Assembly (NCBI GenBank): GCA_965201155.1 | Contig: OZ241752.1 | Span: 1,302,001 to 1,366,000 of the forward strand | Direction of reading: 5' to 3' | From: JANQOH01 sp965201155 | GTDB taxonomy: Bacteria; Pseudomonadota; Alphaproteobacteria; UBA7887 | DNA: 64,000 nt | Shown here: positions 18,947-27,215 of the stretch, one piece after another | Numbering within the stretch: position 1 is the first letter of the stretch | Layout: each line of letters opens with the position of its first letter | Notes under the pieces: generated by a model | What the model was told of the DNA's origin: nothing | The model's database searches: none | The model's input: the letters and a program-made list of their open reading frames with translations, nothing else | Made by a program: the position numbers and the translations under genes

Positions 18947-19331
18947 ATTGCGGCGCGTCGGCAGCCAGCAGGGCGGCGATTCTCGCCGCCTGGTCGAATG
19001 ACGGGTCGGCGGCGAAACGCAGTCGCGGGGTGTGCCGCAGGCGCAGGGCGGCGCCGGTTTGCGCCAGGATGTGCGGGGCGGCGCGTTCCAGCCCTTCCAG
19101 CAACGGGGCAATGTCGCCGCCGCCGAGGCGGCAGACATAGGCGGTGGCGGTGCGCAGGTCGGGGCTGACGCGCACTTCGGACACAGTGACGGACTGGCCG
19201 CGCAGCGCCGGATCGCGCAGATCGCCGCGCGCCAGCACGGCTGCCAGCGCATGGCGCAGGGTTTCGCCGACGCGCAATTGCCGCTGGCCAACCGCGCGCC
19301 CGCCGCGGGTGCGTTTCGCGAGTGTCTTCAA
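18927..19331 (-). CDS. rbfA: Ribosome-binding factor A
   Basis: About 134 residues. The type-II KH fold motifs are recognisable: QLRVGETLRHALAAVLARG, then VTVSEVRVSPDLRTATAYV and a C-terminal LRLRHTPRLRFAADPSFD. RbfA binds the 30S subunit during late 16S rRNA maturation. No ATG suits the family N-terminus. The TTG at 19331, overlapping the infB stop (TTGA), gives MKTLAKRTRGGRA, a plausible start, whereas the longer open frame to 19424 runs inside infB. A further TTG just before RVGETL is possible. Its C-terminus is written by the 13-bp repeat. Confidence 0.85.
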   Translation of the reverse strand: MKTLAKRTRGGRAVGQRQLRVGETLRHALAAVLARGDLRDPALRGQSVTVSEVRVSPDLRTATAYVCRLGGGDIAPLLEGLERAAPHILAQTGAALRLRHTPRLRFAADPSFDQAARIAALLAADAPQSGEQTR

Positions 19332-21898
19332 GCGCTCAACTCGCGCGCGACCTGTTCGATCAAATAGGCTTCGATGCGGTCGCCGGGCTTTACGTCGTGG
19401 TAGTTTTCCAGTCCGATGCCGCATTCCAGCCCCTGCCGCACTTCCCGCACTTCGTCCTTGTGCCGTCTGAGGCTGCTGATTGCGCCTTCATAGACCACGA
19501 CATTGTCGCGCAGCAGGCGGATGCGCGCGCCGCGCCGCACAGTGCCTTCGATGATTTCGCAGCCTGCGATCTTGCCCACCCTGGAAATGTTGAACACTTC
19601 CTTGATGCGGGCGCTGCCGAGGGTTTCCTCGCGCTCGGTGGGCGCCAACATGCCGGAAAGCATGGCGCGCAGGTCGTCCAGCAATTCGTATATGACGCGG
19701 TAATAGCGGATTTCCACGCCGTGGCGCTTGGCGAGCTGGCGTCCGGGTGAGTCGGCGCGAACATTGAAGCCGATGACAATCGCGTTCGACGCGGCCGCCA
19801 GGGTTACGTCGGATTCGCTGATGCCGCCGACGCCGGACAGCAGCACGCGCGCATCCACTTCTTCCTCATTGCGTGTGAGGGCGGTGATATTGGCGATGAT
19901 GGCTTCCAGCGAACCGTGGACATCGGCCTTTACAACCAAGGGCAGTTCCTGCGTCTCGCCCTTGGCGATTTGCGAGAACATCTGCTCCACCGAGCCGCGG
20001 GCAGCGCCGCCGACGGCCTGGTTGCGGGCGAGGTTGCGGCGATATTCGGTGACTTCCCGCGCACGCGCTTCGTTGGGCGCGATCACCATTTCATCCCCTG
20101 CGCCGGGTGTATCGCTCAGGCCGAGGATTTCCACCGGCTTGGCGGGGCCGGCGGAGGCAACATTGTTGCCGCGATCGTCGATCAACGCGCGGGCGCGGCC
20201 CCATTTGCTGCCGGCGACCACGATGTCGCCGATGGAGACGGTGCCGCGAGTGACGAGCACGGTTGCGACGACGCCGCGTCCGCGGTCGAGCCGCGCCTCG
20301 ATGACCACGCCTTCGGCGGCGCGGTCGGGATTGGCCGAGAGTTCCATCACTTCCGCTTGCAGGAGGATGGTTTCGACGAGGCGGTCGAGATTGGTGCCCT
20401 GGGTTGCGGAGACCGGCACGGACAGTACGTCGCCGCCATGTTCCTCGACGATCACATTGTGTTGCAGCAGTTCCTGGCGCACGCGGTCGGGATCAGCGTC
20501 AGGCCGATCGATCTTGTTGATGGCGACGATCATGGGAACGCCGGCCGCCTGGGCGTGCTGGATGGCTTCGGCGGTTTGCGGCATTACGCCGTCGTCGGCA
20601 GCGACGACCAGCACGACGATATCGGTGATGTTGGCGCCGCGCTGACGCATGGCGGTGAAGGCGGCGTGCCCGGGCGTGTCGATGAAGGTGATCGAGCGTC
20701 CGTCGTCGGTTTCGACCTGGTAGGCGCCGATATGCTGGGTGATACCGCCGGCTTCGCCGCCGGCGACATTGGCGTGGCGCAGGGCGTCGAGCAACGAAGT
20801 CTTGCCGTGGTCGACATGGCCCATGACGGTGACCACGGGCGGGCGCGGCTTGAGGGATTCCAGTGCGTCCTCGGGTCCGCTGAGGCCGACTTCGACATCG
20901 GCATCGCTGACGCGTTTGACGCGGTGTCCGAATTCCCCGACCACGAGTTCGGCGGTGTCGGCGTCGATGACATGATTGATGGTCACCATGATGCCGAGTT
21001 TCATGAGGGATTTGACGACTTCGGCGCCGCGCACCGCCATACGTCCGGCGAGTTCCTGGACGGTGAGGGCTTCGGGCACGATGACTTCGCGCACGACCTT
21101 GTGGGCTTCCGCGGGTTTGCCGCGTCCGCTCATGGCGCGTTTTTCGCGCTCCCTGGCGCGGCGCATGGATGCGAGGCTGCGCTGGCGTTCTTCCTCGTTG
21201 AGCGCCTGCACCATGGTGAGTTTGCCGCCGCCGCGCCGTTTGGCGCCGCGGCGACCGATGGACAGGCGCTGGCTCTGTCCCTTGCGCCGCCGCGACGGGG
21301 ATTCGGTTTCGCCTTCGGCCTTGCGGCGGGGCGCTGCTGCCTTGGTTGTTTCTTCCTGTTTTTTGGCGGCAGCCTGTTCCTGTTCGCGCTTCTTCTCCAG
21401 CGCGGCCTGCTTGCGTTTTTCTTCGGCTTCAGCCTTGGCGCGCGCTTCGGCTTCGGCCCTGGCGCGGGCTTCTTCCTCGGCGCGGGCGGCGGCTTCGGCA
21501 GCCAGGCGTTCCGCCTCGCGGCGGGCTTCTTCAGCAGCGCGTTTTTCGTTTTCCAGCGCGCGCCGCTGTTCTTCCTCGGCCAGCCTGGCGTCTTCGAGCG
21601 CGCGGGCGCGGGCGGCGCGTTCCTCGCCGGTGAGTTTCTGGGTTCCCGACCCGCGGCGGCTGTTGCGGCGGTTATCGCCCTGGCCGGCTTCGCTGGCAAC
21701 CTTGATTTCGGTCAGGCGTCCGGTGGAGCCGCGTTTGAAGGTGCGTTTTTTCTTCTTTTCGACCTGCACCGATTTGGAGCGGCCGCGTGAAAAACTCTGG
21801 CGGATCTGGCCGCCTTCTATGGTTTTTCTGAGTTCGAGCTGCCCAGGGCGGGACAAGCCAAGTGTCTTGCGCTCGCCCGTTTCCACATTTTCACTCAT
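19328..21898 (-). CDS. infB: Translation initiation factor IF-2
   Basis: 856 residues. A long Ala/Glu/Arg-rich charged N-terminal region (about 85-190, predicted coiled coil or helix) is followed by the IF2 N-domain (about 270-320, VTVQEL-like) and the GTPase: G1 GHVDHGKTS near residue 357, G3 DTPGHAAF, G4 NKIDRP. Domains II-IV end with the fMet-tRNA-binding C-terminal barrel (about 760-856). It brings initiator tRNA to the 30S subunit. Its start overlaps the end of the ylxR-like gene by 8 bases; its stop overlaps the rbfA start. Confidence 0.98.
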   Translation of the reverse strand: MSENVETGERKTLGLSRPGQLELRKTIEGGQIRQSFSRGRSKSVQVEKKKKRTFKRGSTGRLTEIKVASEAGQGDNRRNSRRGSGTQKLTGEERAARARALEDARLAEEEQRRALENEKRAAEEARREAERLAAEAAARAEEEARARAEAEARAKAEAEEKRKQAALEKKREQEQAAAKKQEETTKAAAPRRKAEGETESPSRRRKGQSQRLSIGRRGAKRRGGGKLTMVQALNEEERQRSLASMRRAREREKRAMSGRGKPAEAHKVVREVIVPEALTVQELAGRMAVRGAEVVKSLMKLGIMVTINHVIDADTAELVVGEFGHRVKRVSDADVEVGLSGPEDALESLKPRPPVVTVMGHVDHGKTSLLDALRHANVAGGEAGGITQHIGAYQVETDDGRSITFIDTPGHAAFTAMRQRGANITDIVVLVVAADDGVMPQTAEAIQHAQAAGVPMIVAINKIDRPDADPDRVRQELLQHNVIVEEHGGDVLSVPVSATQGTNLDRLVETILLQAEVMELSANPDRAAEGVVIEARLDRGRGVVATVLVTRGTVSIGDIVVAGSKWGRARALIDDRGNNVASAGPAKPVEILGLSDTPGAGDEMVIAPNEARAREVTEYRRNLARNQAVGGAARGSVEQMFSQIAKGETQELPLVVKADVHGSLEAIIANITALTRNEEEVDARVLLSGVGGISESDVTLAAASNAIVIGFNVRADSPGRQLAKRHGVEIRYYRVIYELLDDLRAMLSGMLAPTEREETLGSARIKEVFNISRVGKIAGCEIIEGTVRRGARIRLLRDNVVVYEGAISSLRRHKDEVREVRQGLECGIGLENYHDVKPGDRIEAYLIEQVARELSA

Positions 21899-22541
21899 AT
21901 TGCTCGCTGCTCCCTTGCCCCGCGCCGTTCGGGGCGCTCCTGAACCCGCCGAGCCGGTCGGCCGTGGCCCTGAATCGTGCAGCCAGTCCTCCCGGCTGCA
22001 TTGCGATATGTGTTACATCCCGTCCGGTACCCGCCGCAAGTTCGGCGCGGGTGAACAGGTTCACTGCCGCGCAGTCCGGCGCGGCGGCGGTGCGCAGCCG
22101 CTCCAGCTTTGCGCGGCCGCCCGGCGCGGCGTCGCGCGCCTGCACCAGCACTGCGGCATCGCCGGCCTTCAGCGCGGCGCGGACAGCCCGGGCGCCGAGC
22201 ACCAGCTGGCCAGCGCGGCGGCCAAGGCCGAGCAAGGCGAGCGCATGCGCTGTCAACAGGGCCTCGCACTGTCCGGCGAGGTCTTCGGGTACGCGTCCGC
22301 CACGCGACAGGATACGACGGCGGCAAGCGGTATTCACCAGCTCCCGGTCGGCGCCGACCCATATGCCCCGCCCGGGCAGGATCTGTGCGATGTCGGGCGC
22401 AACCGCGCCGTCCGGCGCGGTAACGAAACGAATCATGGCGGATTTGTCCAGCACCCGGCGTGTCACGGCGCACATTCGCTGGCCGTTACCGCGCGGCGGG
22501 CGGGCCGGCACGGCGGAGACACGGCTGGCGGGGGTCGGCAT
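21891..22541 (-). CDS. ylxR: YlxR/DUF448 RNA-binding protein with L7Ae-like C-terminal part
   Basis: 216 residues. The N-terminal YlxR domain (about 18-95) shows RMCAVTRRVLDKSAMIRFV and PGRGIWVGAD, typical of this small RNA-binding family placed between nusA and infB. The second half (about 90-185, LGLGRRAGQLVLGARAVRAALK) is an L7Ae/YlxQ-like module fused in the same chain, the usual arrangement in alphaproteobacteria. It presumably binds RNA and acts in transcription or ribosome maturation. Its start lies 4 bases past the nusA stop, and it overlaps the infB start by 8 bases. Confidence 0.88.
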   Translation of the reverse strand: MPTPASRVSAVPARPPRGNGQRMCAVTRRVLDKSAMIRFVTAPDGAVAPDIAQILPGRGIWVGADRELVNTACRRRILSRGGRVPEDLAGQCEALLTAHALALLGLGRRAGQLVLGARAVRAALKAGDAAVLVQARDAAPGGRAKLERLRTAAAPDCAAVNLFTRAELAAGTGRDVTHIAMQPGGLAARFRATADRLGGFRSAPNGAGQGSSEQYE

Positions 22542-22545
22542 TACG

Positions 22546-24126
22546 TCAACCAGCGGCTTCGCCCTCGGTTGCAGGGTCTTCCGCGACGGAAGCTGCCGGA
22601 ACGGGATCGTCGCTGAACCAGTGTGCGCGTGCGCGCATGATAATTGCGTCGGCTTCTTCCGGGTCCGGTGCGTCGGCGTCCAGCATTTCGATCAGCTCGT
22701 CGCTCGCGAGGTCAGCGAGGTCGTCGAGGGATTTGATGCCGGCTTCGCCGAGGCGCACCTGCATGGCGGGGGTGAGTTCGGTGATTTCGGCGATCCGGTC
22801 ATCGACGCCGAGTTCGCTGCGCTGGCGCGACAGTTCCTCGTTGCGGCGGACCAGGTGGTCGCGGGCCCGAGCGCGCAATTCCGTTGCCAAGTCTTCGTCG
22901 AAACCCTCGATCTCGGCGAGTTCCTCGACCGGGATGAAGGCGACGGATTCCACTTCGGTGAAGCCTTCGGTCACAAGCAGGTGGGCGATGACGTCATCGA
23001 CATTGAGCACTTCCATGAACAGGGCGGAGGCGACTCGCAGTTCATCGGAGCGGCGTTCGGATTCCTGTCCTTCGGTCATGATGTCGATATCCCAGCCCGT
23101 GAGCTGGGAGGCGAGGCGGACGTTTTGTCCGCGCCGGCCTATGGCGAGGCTGAGTTGTTCGTCGGGCACCACGACTTCGATTCGCTCGGTATCCTCGTCG
23201 AGGACCACCTTGGTGACTTCGGCAGGTGCGAGGGCGTTGACGATAAAGGTCGCGGGATCGGAATTCCACTGGATGATGTCGATCTTTTCACCGCCCAGTT
23301 CGCCGACGACAGCCTGGACGCGGCTGCCTCTCATGCCGACGCACGCGCCCACCGGGTCGATGCTCGAGTCGTTGGAAAGGACGGCGATCTTGGCACGGCT
23401 TCCGGGATCCCGGGCGACGGACTTGATTTCGATGATGTTGTCGTAGATTTCCGGCACTTCCTGCGTGAACAGGCGTTTCATGAACTCGGGGCGGGCGCGC
23501 GACAGGAAGATTTGCGGCCCGCGCGGTTCGCGGCGGACGTCGGAGATGAGGGCGCGCACGCGGTCGCCGTCGGAGAAGGTTTCGCGCGGCAGCGCTTCGT
23601 CGCGGCGCAGTATGGCTTCGGCGCGCCCGAGATCGACGATGACGTTGCCATATTCGTGGCGTTTGACGAGGCCGTTCACGATTTCGCCGACGCGGTCCTT
23701 GAATTCCTCGAACTGGCGGTCGCGTTCGGCGTCTCGCACGCGCTGGACGATAACCTGCTTGGCGGCCTGGGCGGCGACGCGGCCGAGTTCGGTGGGGTCG
23801 ATGGGCGGCAGGGGCTGGGTGAATTCGCCGCCGACCTCGAGGGAGGCGTCGAAGCCGCGGGCATCATCAAGGCCGATTTCCGCGGCGTCGTTTTCCACCT
23901 CTTCGACGACCTGGCGGATACGGCTGAGGCGGATTTCGCCAGTGCGGCGCTCGATGACGGCGCGGATATCGAGTTCCTGGCCGTATTTGCGGCGGGCGGC
24001 GGTCTGGAGCGCCTGTTCCATTGCCTCGACGACGATTTCGCGGTCGATCAGCTTGTCGCGAGCGACTGCGTCTGCCACTTGCAACAGCTCCGGTCGCATC
24101 AGGCTCGGTACGGAGTCGCTCAGCAT
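22546..24126 (-). CDS. nusA: Transcription termination/antitermination factor NusA
   Basis: 526 residues, alphaproteobacterial length. In order: N-terminal RNAP-binding domain (about 1-130), S1 domain (about 135-200, VGEIVNGLVKRHEYGNVIVDLG), two KH domains (about 230-345, with VGACVGMRGSRVQAVVGELGGEKIDII-type text and LAIGRRGQNVRLA) and two C-terminal acidic AR repeats (about 370-500). It binds RNA polymerase and controls pausing, termination and antitermination. AGGTGAAAGACA precedes the ATG. Its start overlaps the rimP end by 7 bases, so it is co-translated with rimP. Confidence 0.97.
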   Translation of the reverse strand: MLSDSVPSLMRPELLQVADAVARDKLIDREIVVEAMEQALQTAARRKYGQELDIRAVIERRTGEIRLSRIRQVVEEVENDAAEIGLDDARGFDASLEVGGEFTQPLPPIDPTELGRVAAQAAKQVIVQRVRDAERDRQFEEFKDRVGEIVNGLVKRHEYGNVIVDLGRAEAILRRDEALPRETFSDGDRVRALISDVRREPRGPQIFLSRARPEFMKRLFTQEVPEIYDNIIEIKSVARDPGSRAKIAVLSNDSSIDPVGACVGMRGSRVQAVVGELGGEKIDIIQWNSDPATFIVNALAPAEVTKVVLDEDTERIEVVVPDEQLSLAIGRRGQNVRLASQLTGWDIDIMTEGQESERRSDELRVASALFMEVLNVDDVIAHLLVTEGFTEVESVAFIPVEELAEIEGFDEDLATELRARARDHLVRRNEELSRQRSELGVDDRIAEITELTPAMQVRLGEAGIKSLDDLADLASDELIEMLDADAPDPEEADAIIMRARAHWFSDDPVPAASVAEDPATEGEAAG

Positions 24127-24635
24127 TGTCTTTCACCTGTTGCGGCGCCGCCGGCGGCGGCAATGAGCGCGTCGGTCAAGACCAGCCTGGCGGACCGGAT
24201 CGCTGCGAAGGGTATGGCGACCACGCCGTCAGCGCCGCCGATATCGATTTGCACCGCGGTGTCTTCAAATCCCATCAGGCGTCCGCGGAAGCGCTTGCGT
24301 CCGTCTATGGCTTCGCCGGTCTCGAGCTTCGCCTCGTGGCCGGCGAACCGGTCATAGTCGCGCGGGCGCACAAGCGGGCGGTCGATCCCCGGGGAACTGA
24401 TTTCGAGGCTGTAGGGGCCGGCCAGGGGGTCCGCTACGTCAAGCACGGCCGAGACGGCGCGGCTTATGTCAGCGCAGTCATCCACTGTCATGGGAGCGTC
24501 GTCGGCGCGTTCGACCATGACTTGCAGCACCGGCGGACGCTTGCCGGAGAACCGGACGCGAACCACCGCGTAACCCATCGCCTCGATGGGGGGTGCGATC
24601 AGCGTTTCGACAATGCTGCCGGTCTCTCTCTCCAA
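24120..24635 (-). CDS. rimP: Ribosome maturation factor RimP
   Basis: About 171 residues. Motifs: ETLIAPPIEAMGYAVVRVRF at the N-terminus, VDDCADISRAVSAVLD, PYSLEISSPGIDRPL (the family's strongest signature) and a C-terminal SH3-like barrel with RGRLMGFEDTAVQI. RimP promotes 30S assembly. The open frame has no ATG in the right place; the TTG at 24635 gives the expected N-terminus (about 14 residues before the APPIEAMGY motif), so it is chosen, although a non-ATG start is unusual here. It heads the rimP-nusA-infB operon and is preceded by a terminator-like hairpin only 14 bases from the start codon. Confidence 0.87.
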   Translation of the reverse strand: MERETGSIVETLIAPPIEAMGYAVVRVRFSGKRPPVLQVMVERADDAPMTVDDCADISRAVSAVLDVADPLAGPYSLEISSPGIDRPLVRPRDYDRFAGHEAKLETGEAIDGRKRFRGRLMGFEDTAVQIDIGGADGVVAIPFAAIRSARLVLTDALIAAAGGAATGERQC

Positions 24636-24648
24636 ACGGGCGACTCCA

Positions 24649-24676
24649 TAAACAAAAAGTGGGTACGAGACCCACC
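24649..24676 (-). terminator. Intrinsic terminator/attenuator in the rimP-nusA leader
   Basis: On the minus strand GTGGGT-CTCGT-ACCCAC (24675-24659) is directly followed by TTTTTGTTT, a textbook intrinsic terminator. No minus-strand gene lies just upstream to be terminated; instead it falls in the leader between a promoter-like sequence and the rimP start, so it is more likely an attenuator. A neighbouring CCGT-TTGG-ACGG stem partly overlaps its 5' side and could compete with it. Confidence 0.6.
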
Positions 24677-24721
24677 GTCCAAACGGCTGTCGGCGGCCGA
24701 ACCAAGTGCTCACCTGTGCGC

Positions 24722-24749
24722 AATATACCCTGCGCTGCCGCCGCTTCAA
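24722..24749 (-). promoter_or_regulatory. Candidate promoter of the rimP-nusA operon
   Basis: On the minus strand TTGAAG (24749-24744) and TATATT (24727-24722) are separated by 16 bases, a fair sigma-70 match, about 87 bases upstream of the rimP start codon and upstream of the leader hairpin. The rest of the 305-base gap up to the response-regulator gene at 24941 holds no recognisable gene; its right half presumably carries the promoter for that gene. Confidence 0.4.
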
Positions 24750-24940
24750 GAACACAAGCGGCACCGGCCAGCGCGGCTCGCAAGTGAATGCGATTGCGTA
24801 CAATTGCGCCGCAAGGTGGGATTTGCCGGGATTTACGGGGATCACCGCCCCGCCTTGCGGCCACGCGCAAGGGGTTATATCCGAATCCCCCGGGTTATGC
24901 AAGTCTGCAAGCGGATGTCTGGCTGGCGGCGGAGCGTGCC

Positions 24941-25654
24941 ATGACGGTGTTGCGGCGCGAGAATGGCGACGAGAAGCGTATTCTGCTTGTAACGGCGGAT
25001 GCGGCGCTTCGAGAATCGCTGGCGGAGCAGTTGGCTCTGGATACGGCATGCGCCACGCTGGAAGCGGCGGGCGGCGCGCAGGCACTGACGGCGGCCGAGC
25101 ATGGCGCGGTCGATCTTGTGGTGATGGATGCGCATCTGCCGGATATGGACGGGAACACGCTGTGCCGCCGGCTGCGGGCGGCGGGGGTCGGTGCGCCGCT
25201 CATCATGCTCGCCGAGGCGGGGCCGGCGCCGGAAACGGAGGCGGATGAGTTGCTCCAGCGGCCCCTTCGCCTGAGCGTCCTGCTGGCGCGCATCGCTGCG
25301 CGGCTGCGGCAAGGGGAGACTGCGGCGGCGGCATTTGTCATCGGCCCGTACAGTTTTCACGTTGCGGGAGATTTTCTGACCGATGAGAGGACAGGGCGGA
25401 GGATCAGGCTTACGGAAAAGGAGGCCGCCATCCTGCGGCATCTGTGCGGCGCGGGCGGGCGTCGGGTCGGGCGGGCGGCGCTGCTGGATGGCGTCTGGGG
25501 ATATAATCCGGCAGTGACGACGCACACGCTGGAGACGCATATCTGGCGTTTGCGGCGGAAGATGGAATGCGATCCCGCGACGCCGGAGATACTGGTTACC
25601 GACAGCGGCGGCTATCGGCTCGCGCTCGGCAGGACGGACGAAGATCGGCGATGA
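24941..25654 (+). CDS. OmpR/PhoB-type response regulator with degenerate receiver
   Basis: 237 residues: an N-terminal receiver (about 16-128) and a winged-helix DNA-binding domain (about 140-232, TGRRIRLTEKEAAILRHLC, VWGYNPAVTTHTLETHIWRLRRK). The phospho-acceptor Asp is kept (VVMDAHLPDMDG), but the acidic pair is TA instead of DD (LLVTADAALRE), the conserved Thr is Ala (IMLAEAG), the Lys is Arg (LLQRPLRL), and the alpha-4 region is shortened by about ten residues. Classical phosphorylation is therefore doubtful. No histidine kinase is adjacent. The ATG at 24941 matches the family N-terminus. The stop overlaps the next gene (ATGA at 25651-25654), tying it to the P-loop kinase. Confidence 0.85.
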   Translation: MTVLRRENGDEKRILLVTADAALRESLAEQLALDTACATLEAAGGAQALTAAEHGAVDLVVMDAHLPDMDGNTLCRRLRAAGVGAPLIMLAEAGPAPETEADELLQRPLRLSVLLARIAARLRQGETAAAAFVIGPYSFHVAGDFLTDERTGRRIRLTEKEAAILRHLCGAGGRRVGRAALLDGVWGYNPAVTTHTLETHIWRLRRKMECDPATPEILVTDSGGYRLALGRTDEDRR

Positions 25655-26187
25655 CCAGCGCAATGGCCGACGGCAGGAAGATACTGATCATTGCCGGACC
25701 AAACGGGGCGGGGAAAACGACCTTTGCGACGGAGTTTCTGCCCAATGAAGGGGACTGCCCGGCCTTCGTCAATGCGGATTCCATCGCCGCCGGCCTGAGT
25801 CCGTTTCAACCCTCTGTGGTCGCATTCCGGGCGGGCCGGCTGATGATCGAGGTAATCCGGGGATATACCACCCGAGGCGAGAGCTTCGCCTTCGAAACGA
25901 CGCTGAGCGGGAGGGGCTATGCGCGCTGGATACCCCTCTGGCGACAACGGGGCTACCGTGTGAAATTGTTTTTCCTCTGGCTGCCGACGCCGAACATGGC
26001 GATTGCCCGCGTCCGGCAGCGTGTGTCGGAAGGCGGGCATGATGTACCGGAAGCGGTGGTGCGCCGGCGGTTCCATGCGGGATGGGAAAACTTCCAGGAT
26101 GTTTATCGAGGCCTGGTGGATGAATGGGCCCTGTACGACAATACCGGCACTGCCCCGGTCTTGCTTGAGGAAGGAGAAAGACGGTGA
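25651..26187 (+). CDS. Zeta-toxin-like P-loop kinase (COG4185 type)
   Basis: 178 residues. Walker A GPNGAGKTT at residues 16-24 opens the protein; VNADSIAAGLSPF and SFAFETTLSGRGY are typical of the COG4185/zeta-like group, and LFFLWLPTPNMAIARVRQRVSEGGHDV includes the lid region with its arginines. Zeta toxins phosphorylate UDP-N-acetylglucosamine; the chromosomal COG4185 proteins are related, but their substrate is not settled. Start ATG overlaps the response-regulator stop; its own stop overlaps the GTG of a 63-residue basic protein (GTGA at 26184-26187). The three genes appear to be one translationally coupled unit. It may be a toxin whose partner is the small protein. Confidence 0.75.
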   Translation: MTSAMADGRKILIIAGPNGAGKTTFATEFLPNEGDCPAFVNADSIAAGLSPFQPSVVAFRAGRLMIEVIRGYTTRGESFAFETTLSGRGYARWIPLWRQRGYRVKLFFLWLPTPNMAIARVRQRVSEGGHDVPEAVVRRRFHAGWENFQDVYRGLVDEWALYDNTGTAPVLLEEGERR

Positions 26188-26375
26188 AACCCTCGCACCC
26201 GGACAACCAGAAGCCAAAGAGGCGCCGCGACCCGGACATGATCGGCGCTGAAGCGGCGATGAAGAGGGCGGCCGCAACCGCCCGCCGCCGAGCCGCAGCG
26301 CATGGCGGCAAGGTTGCCATGTTCGAGGACGGCAAAATTGTCTGGGTAAAGGTGGAAAAGGACGCTGCGTCCTAG
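26184..26375 (+). CDS. Small basic protein, putative partner of the P-loop kinase
   Basis: 63 residues, rich in Lys, Arg and Ala (KPKRRRDPD, then MKRAAATARRRAAAHGG), ending with a short strand-like VAMFEDGKIVWVKVEK stretch. It starts at a GTG overlapping the kinase stop. Short proteins of this build often follow COG4185 kinases, which makes it a candidate antitoxin, though I know no direct experimental proof. The basic helix could also bind nucleic acid. It ends 10 bases before the convergent xthA stop. Confidence 0.65.
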   Translation: MKPSHPDNQKPKRRRDPDMIGAEAAMKRAAATARRRAAAHGGKVAMFEDGKIVWVKVEKDAAS

Positions 26376-26385
26376 CGCCGTCGAC

Positions 26386-27180
26386 TCAGCAGGACGGATC
26401 GAGATCGACGATGACCGGCGCGTGGTCGGAGGGCTGCGGCCAGCCGCGCGCGGCGCGCACCACCTGCGCGCCCTTCAGGCAGGGGCGCAAATCCGGCGTT
26501 ACCCAGATATGGTCGAGGCGGCGACCGCGGTCACTTGCCGACCAGTCGCGCGCCCGGTAGCTCCACCAACTGTAGAGTTTCTGTTCCGGCGGGATGAAGT
26601 GGCGCACCGCGTCCACCCAGTCGCGTGATTGCTGCAGGCGCTCCAGTGCCGCCACCTCGACAGGCGTGTGGCTGACGACATTCAGCAATTGGCGGTGGGA
26701 CCAGACGTCGGTTTCCAGAGGCGCTACGTTGAGGTCGCCGACGAGTATCTGGCGGTCGGCGGATTGTTGTTCGCGGAACCACGATGTGAGTTCTTCAAGC
26801 AGGCCGAGCTTGTGGGCGAATTTGGGGTTTGCGTCGGGGTCCGGAATGTCGCCGCCGGCCGGGATGTAGAAATTGTGCAGCAGGATGCCGCCGGGCAGCT
26901 GCGCATGGATATGGCGCGCCTCGGCCTTGCCCCACCAGTCGCGCCGCCGCGGTTCGGTGAGGGGCATGCGGCTTGCCAGGGCGACCCCGTGCCATGTCTT
27001 CTGTCCGTAGATGATGCGGTGGGGATAACCGAGTTCGTCGAACATTTCGTGGGGGAATTGCGGGTCCGCCACCTTGGTTTCCTGGAGGCACAATATGTCC
27101 GGGGCGTATTCCTCCGCGAGGCGTTTGAGGGCATCGCCGCGCAGACGCACTGAGTTCATGTTCCAGGTGGCGATACGCAT
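26386..27180 (-). CDS. xthA: Exodeoxyribonuclease III
   Basis: 264 residues, EEP-fold nuclease. Metal and catalytic motifs: TWNMNSVRLR at the N-terminus (Asn7-type), LCLQETKV with the catalytic Glu, HNFYIPAGGD, LVGDLNVAP (Asp/Asn pair), RRLDHIWVT and the C-terminal SDHAPVIVDL with the catalytic His. It is an AP endonuclease and 3' exonuclease in base-excision repair. The ATG at 27180 fits the family; the longer open frame upstream is not similar. It converges on the kinase unit and lies 35 bases from the end of the lipoprotein gene, same strand. Confidence 0.95.
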   Translation of the reverse strand: MRIATWNMNSVRLRGDALKRLAEEYAPDILCLQETKVADPQFPHEMFDELGYPHRIIYGQKTWHGVALASRMPLTEPRRRDWWGKAEARHIHAQLPGGILLHNFYIPAGGDIPDPDANPKFAHKLGLLEELTSWFREQQSADRQILVGDLNVAPLETDVWSHRQLLNVVSHTPVEVAALERLQQSRDWVDAVRHFIPPEQKLYSWWSYRARDWSASDRGRRLDHIWVTPDLRPCLKGAQVVRAARGWPQPSDHAPVIVDLDPSC

Positions 27181-27215
27181 GGCGGCACTCCTCGGGCCGG
27201 TGACGGCAAAGGGAT

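Noticed and set aside
19916..21790. 624-residue plus-strand open frame rich in Gly/Phe
   Set aside because: Antisense to infB; high GC creates long stop-free shadows. The GTPase motifs are on the minus strand.
21862..24357. 831-residue plus-strand open frame
   Set aside because: Antisense shadow of ylxR and nusA; no conserved domain text.
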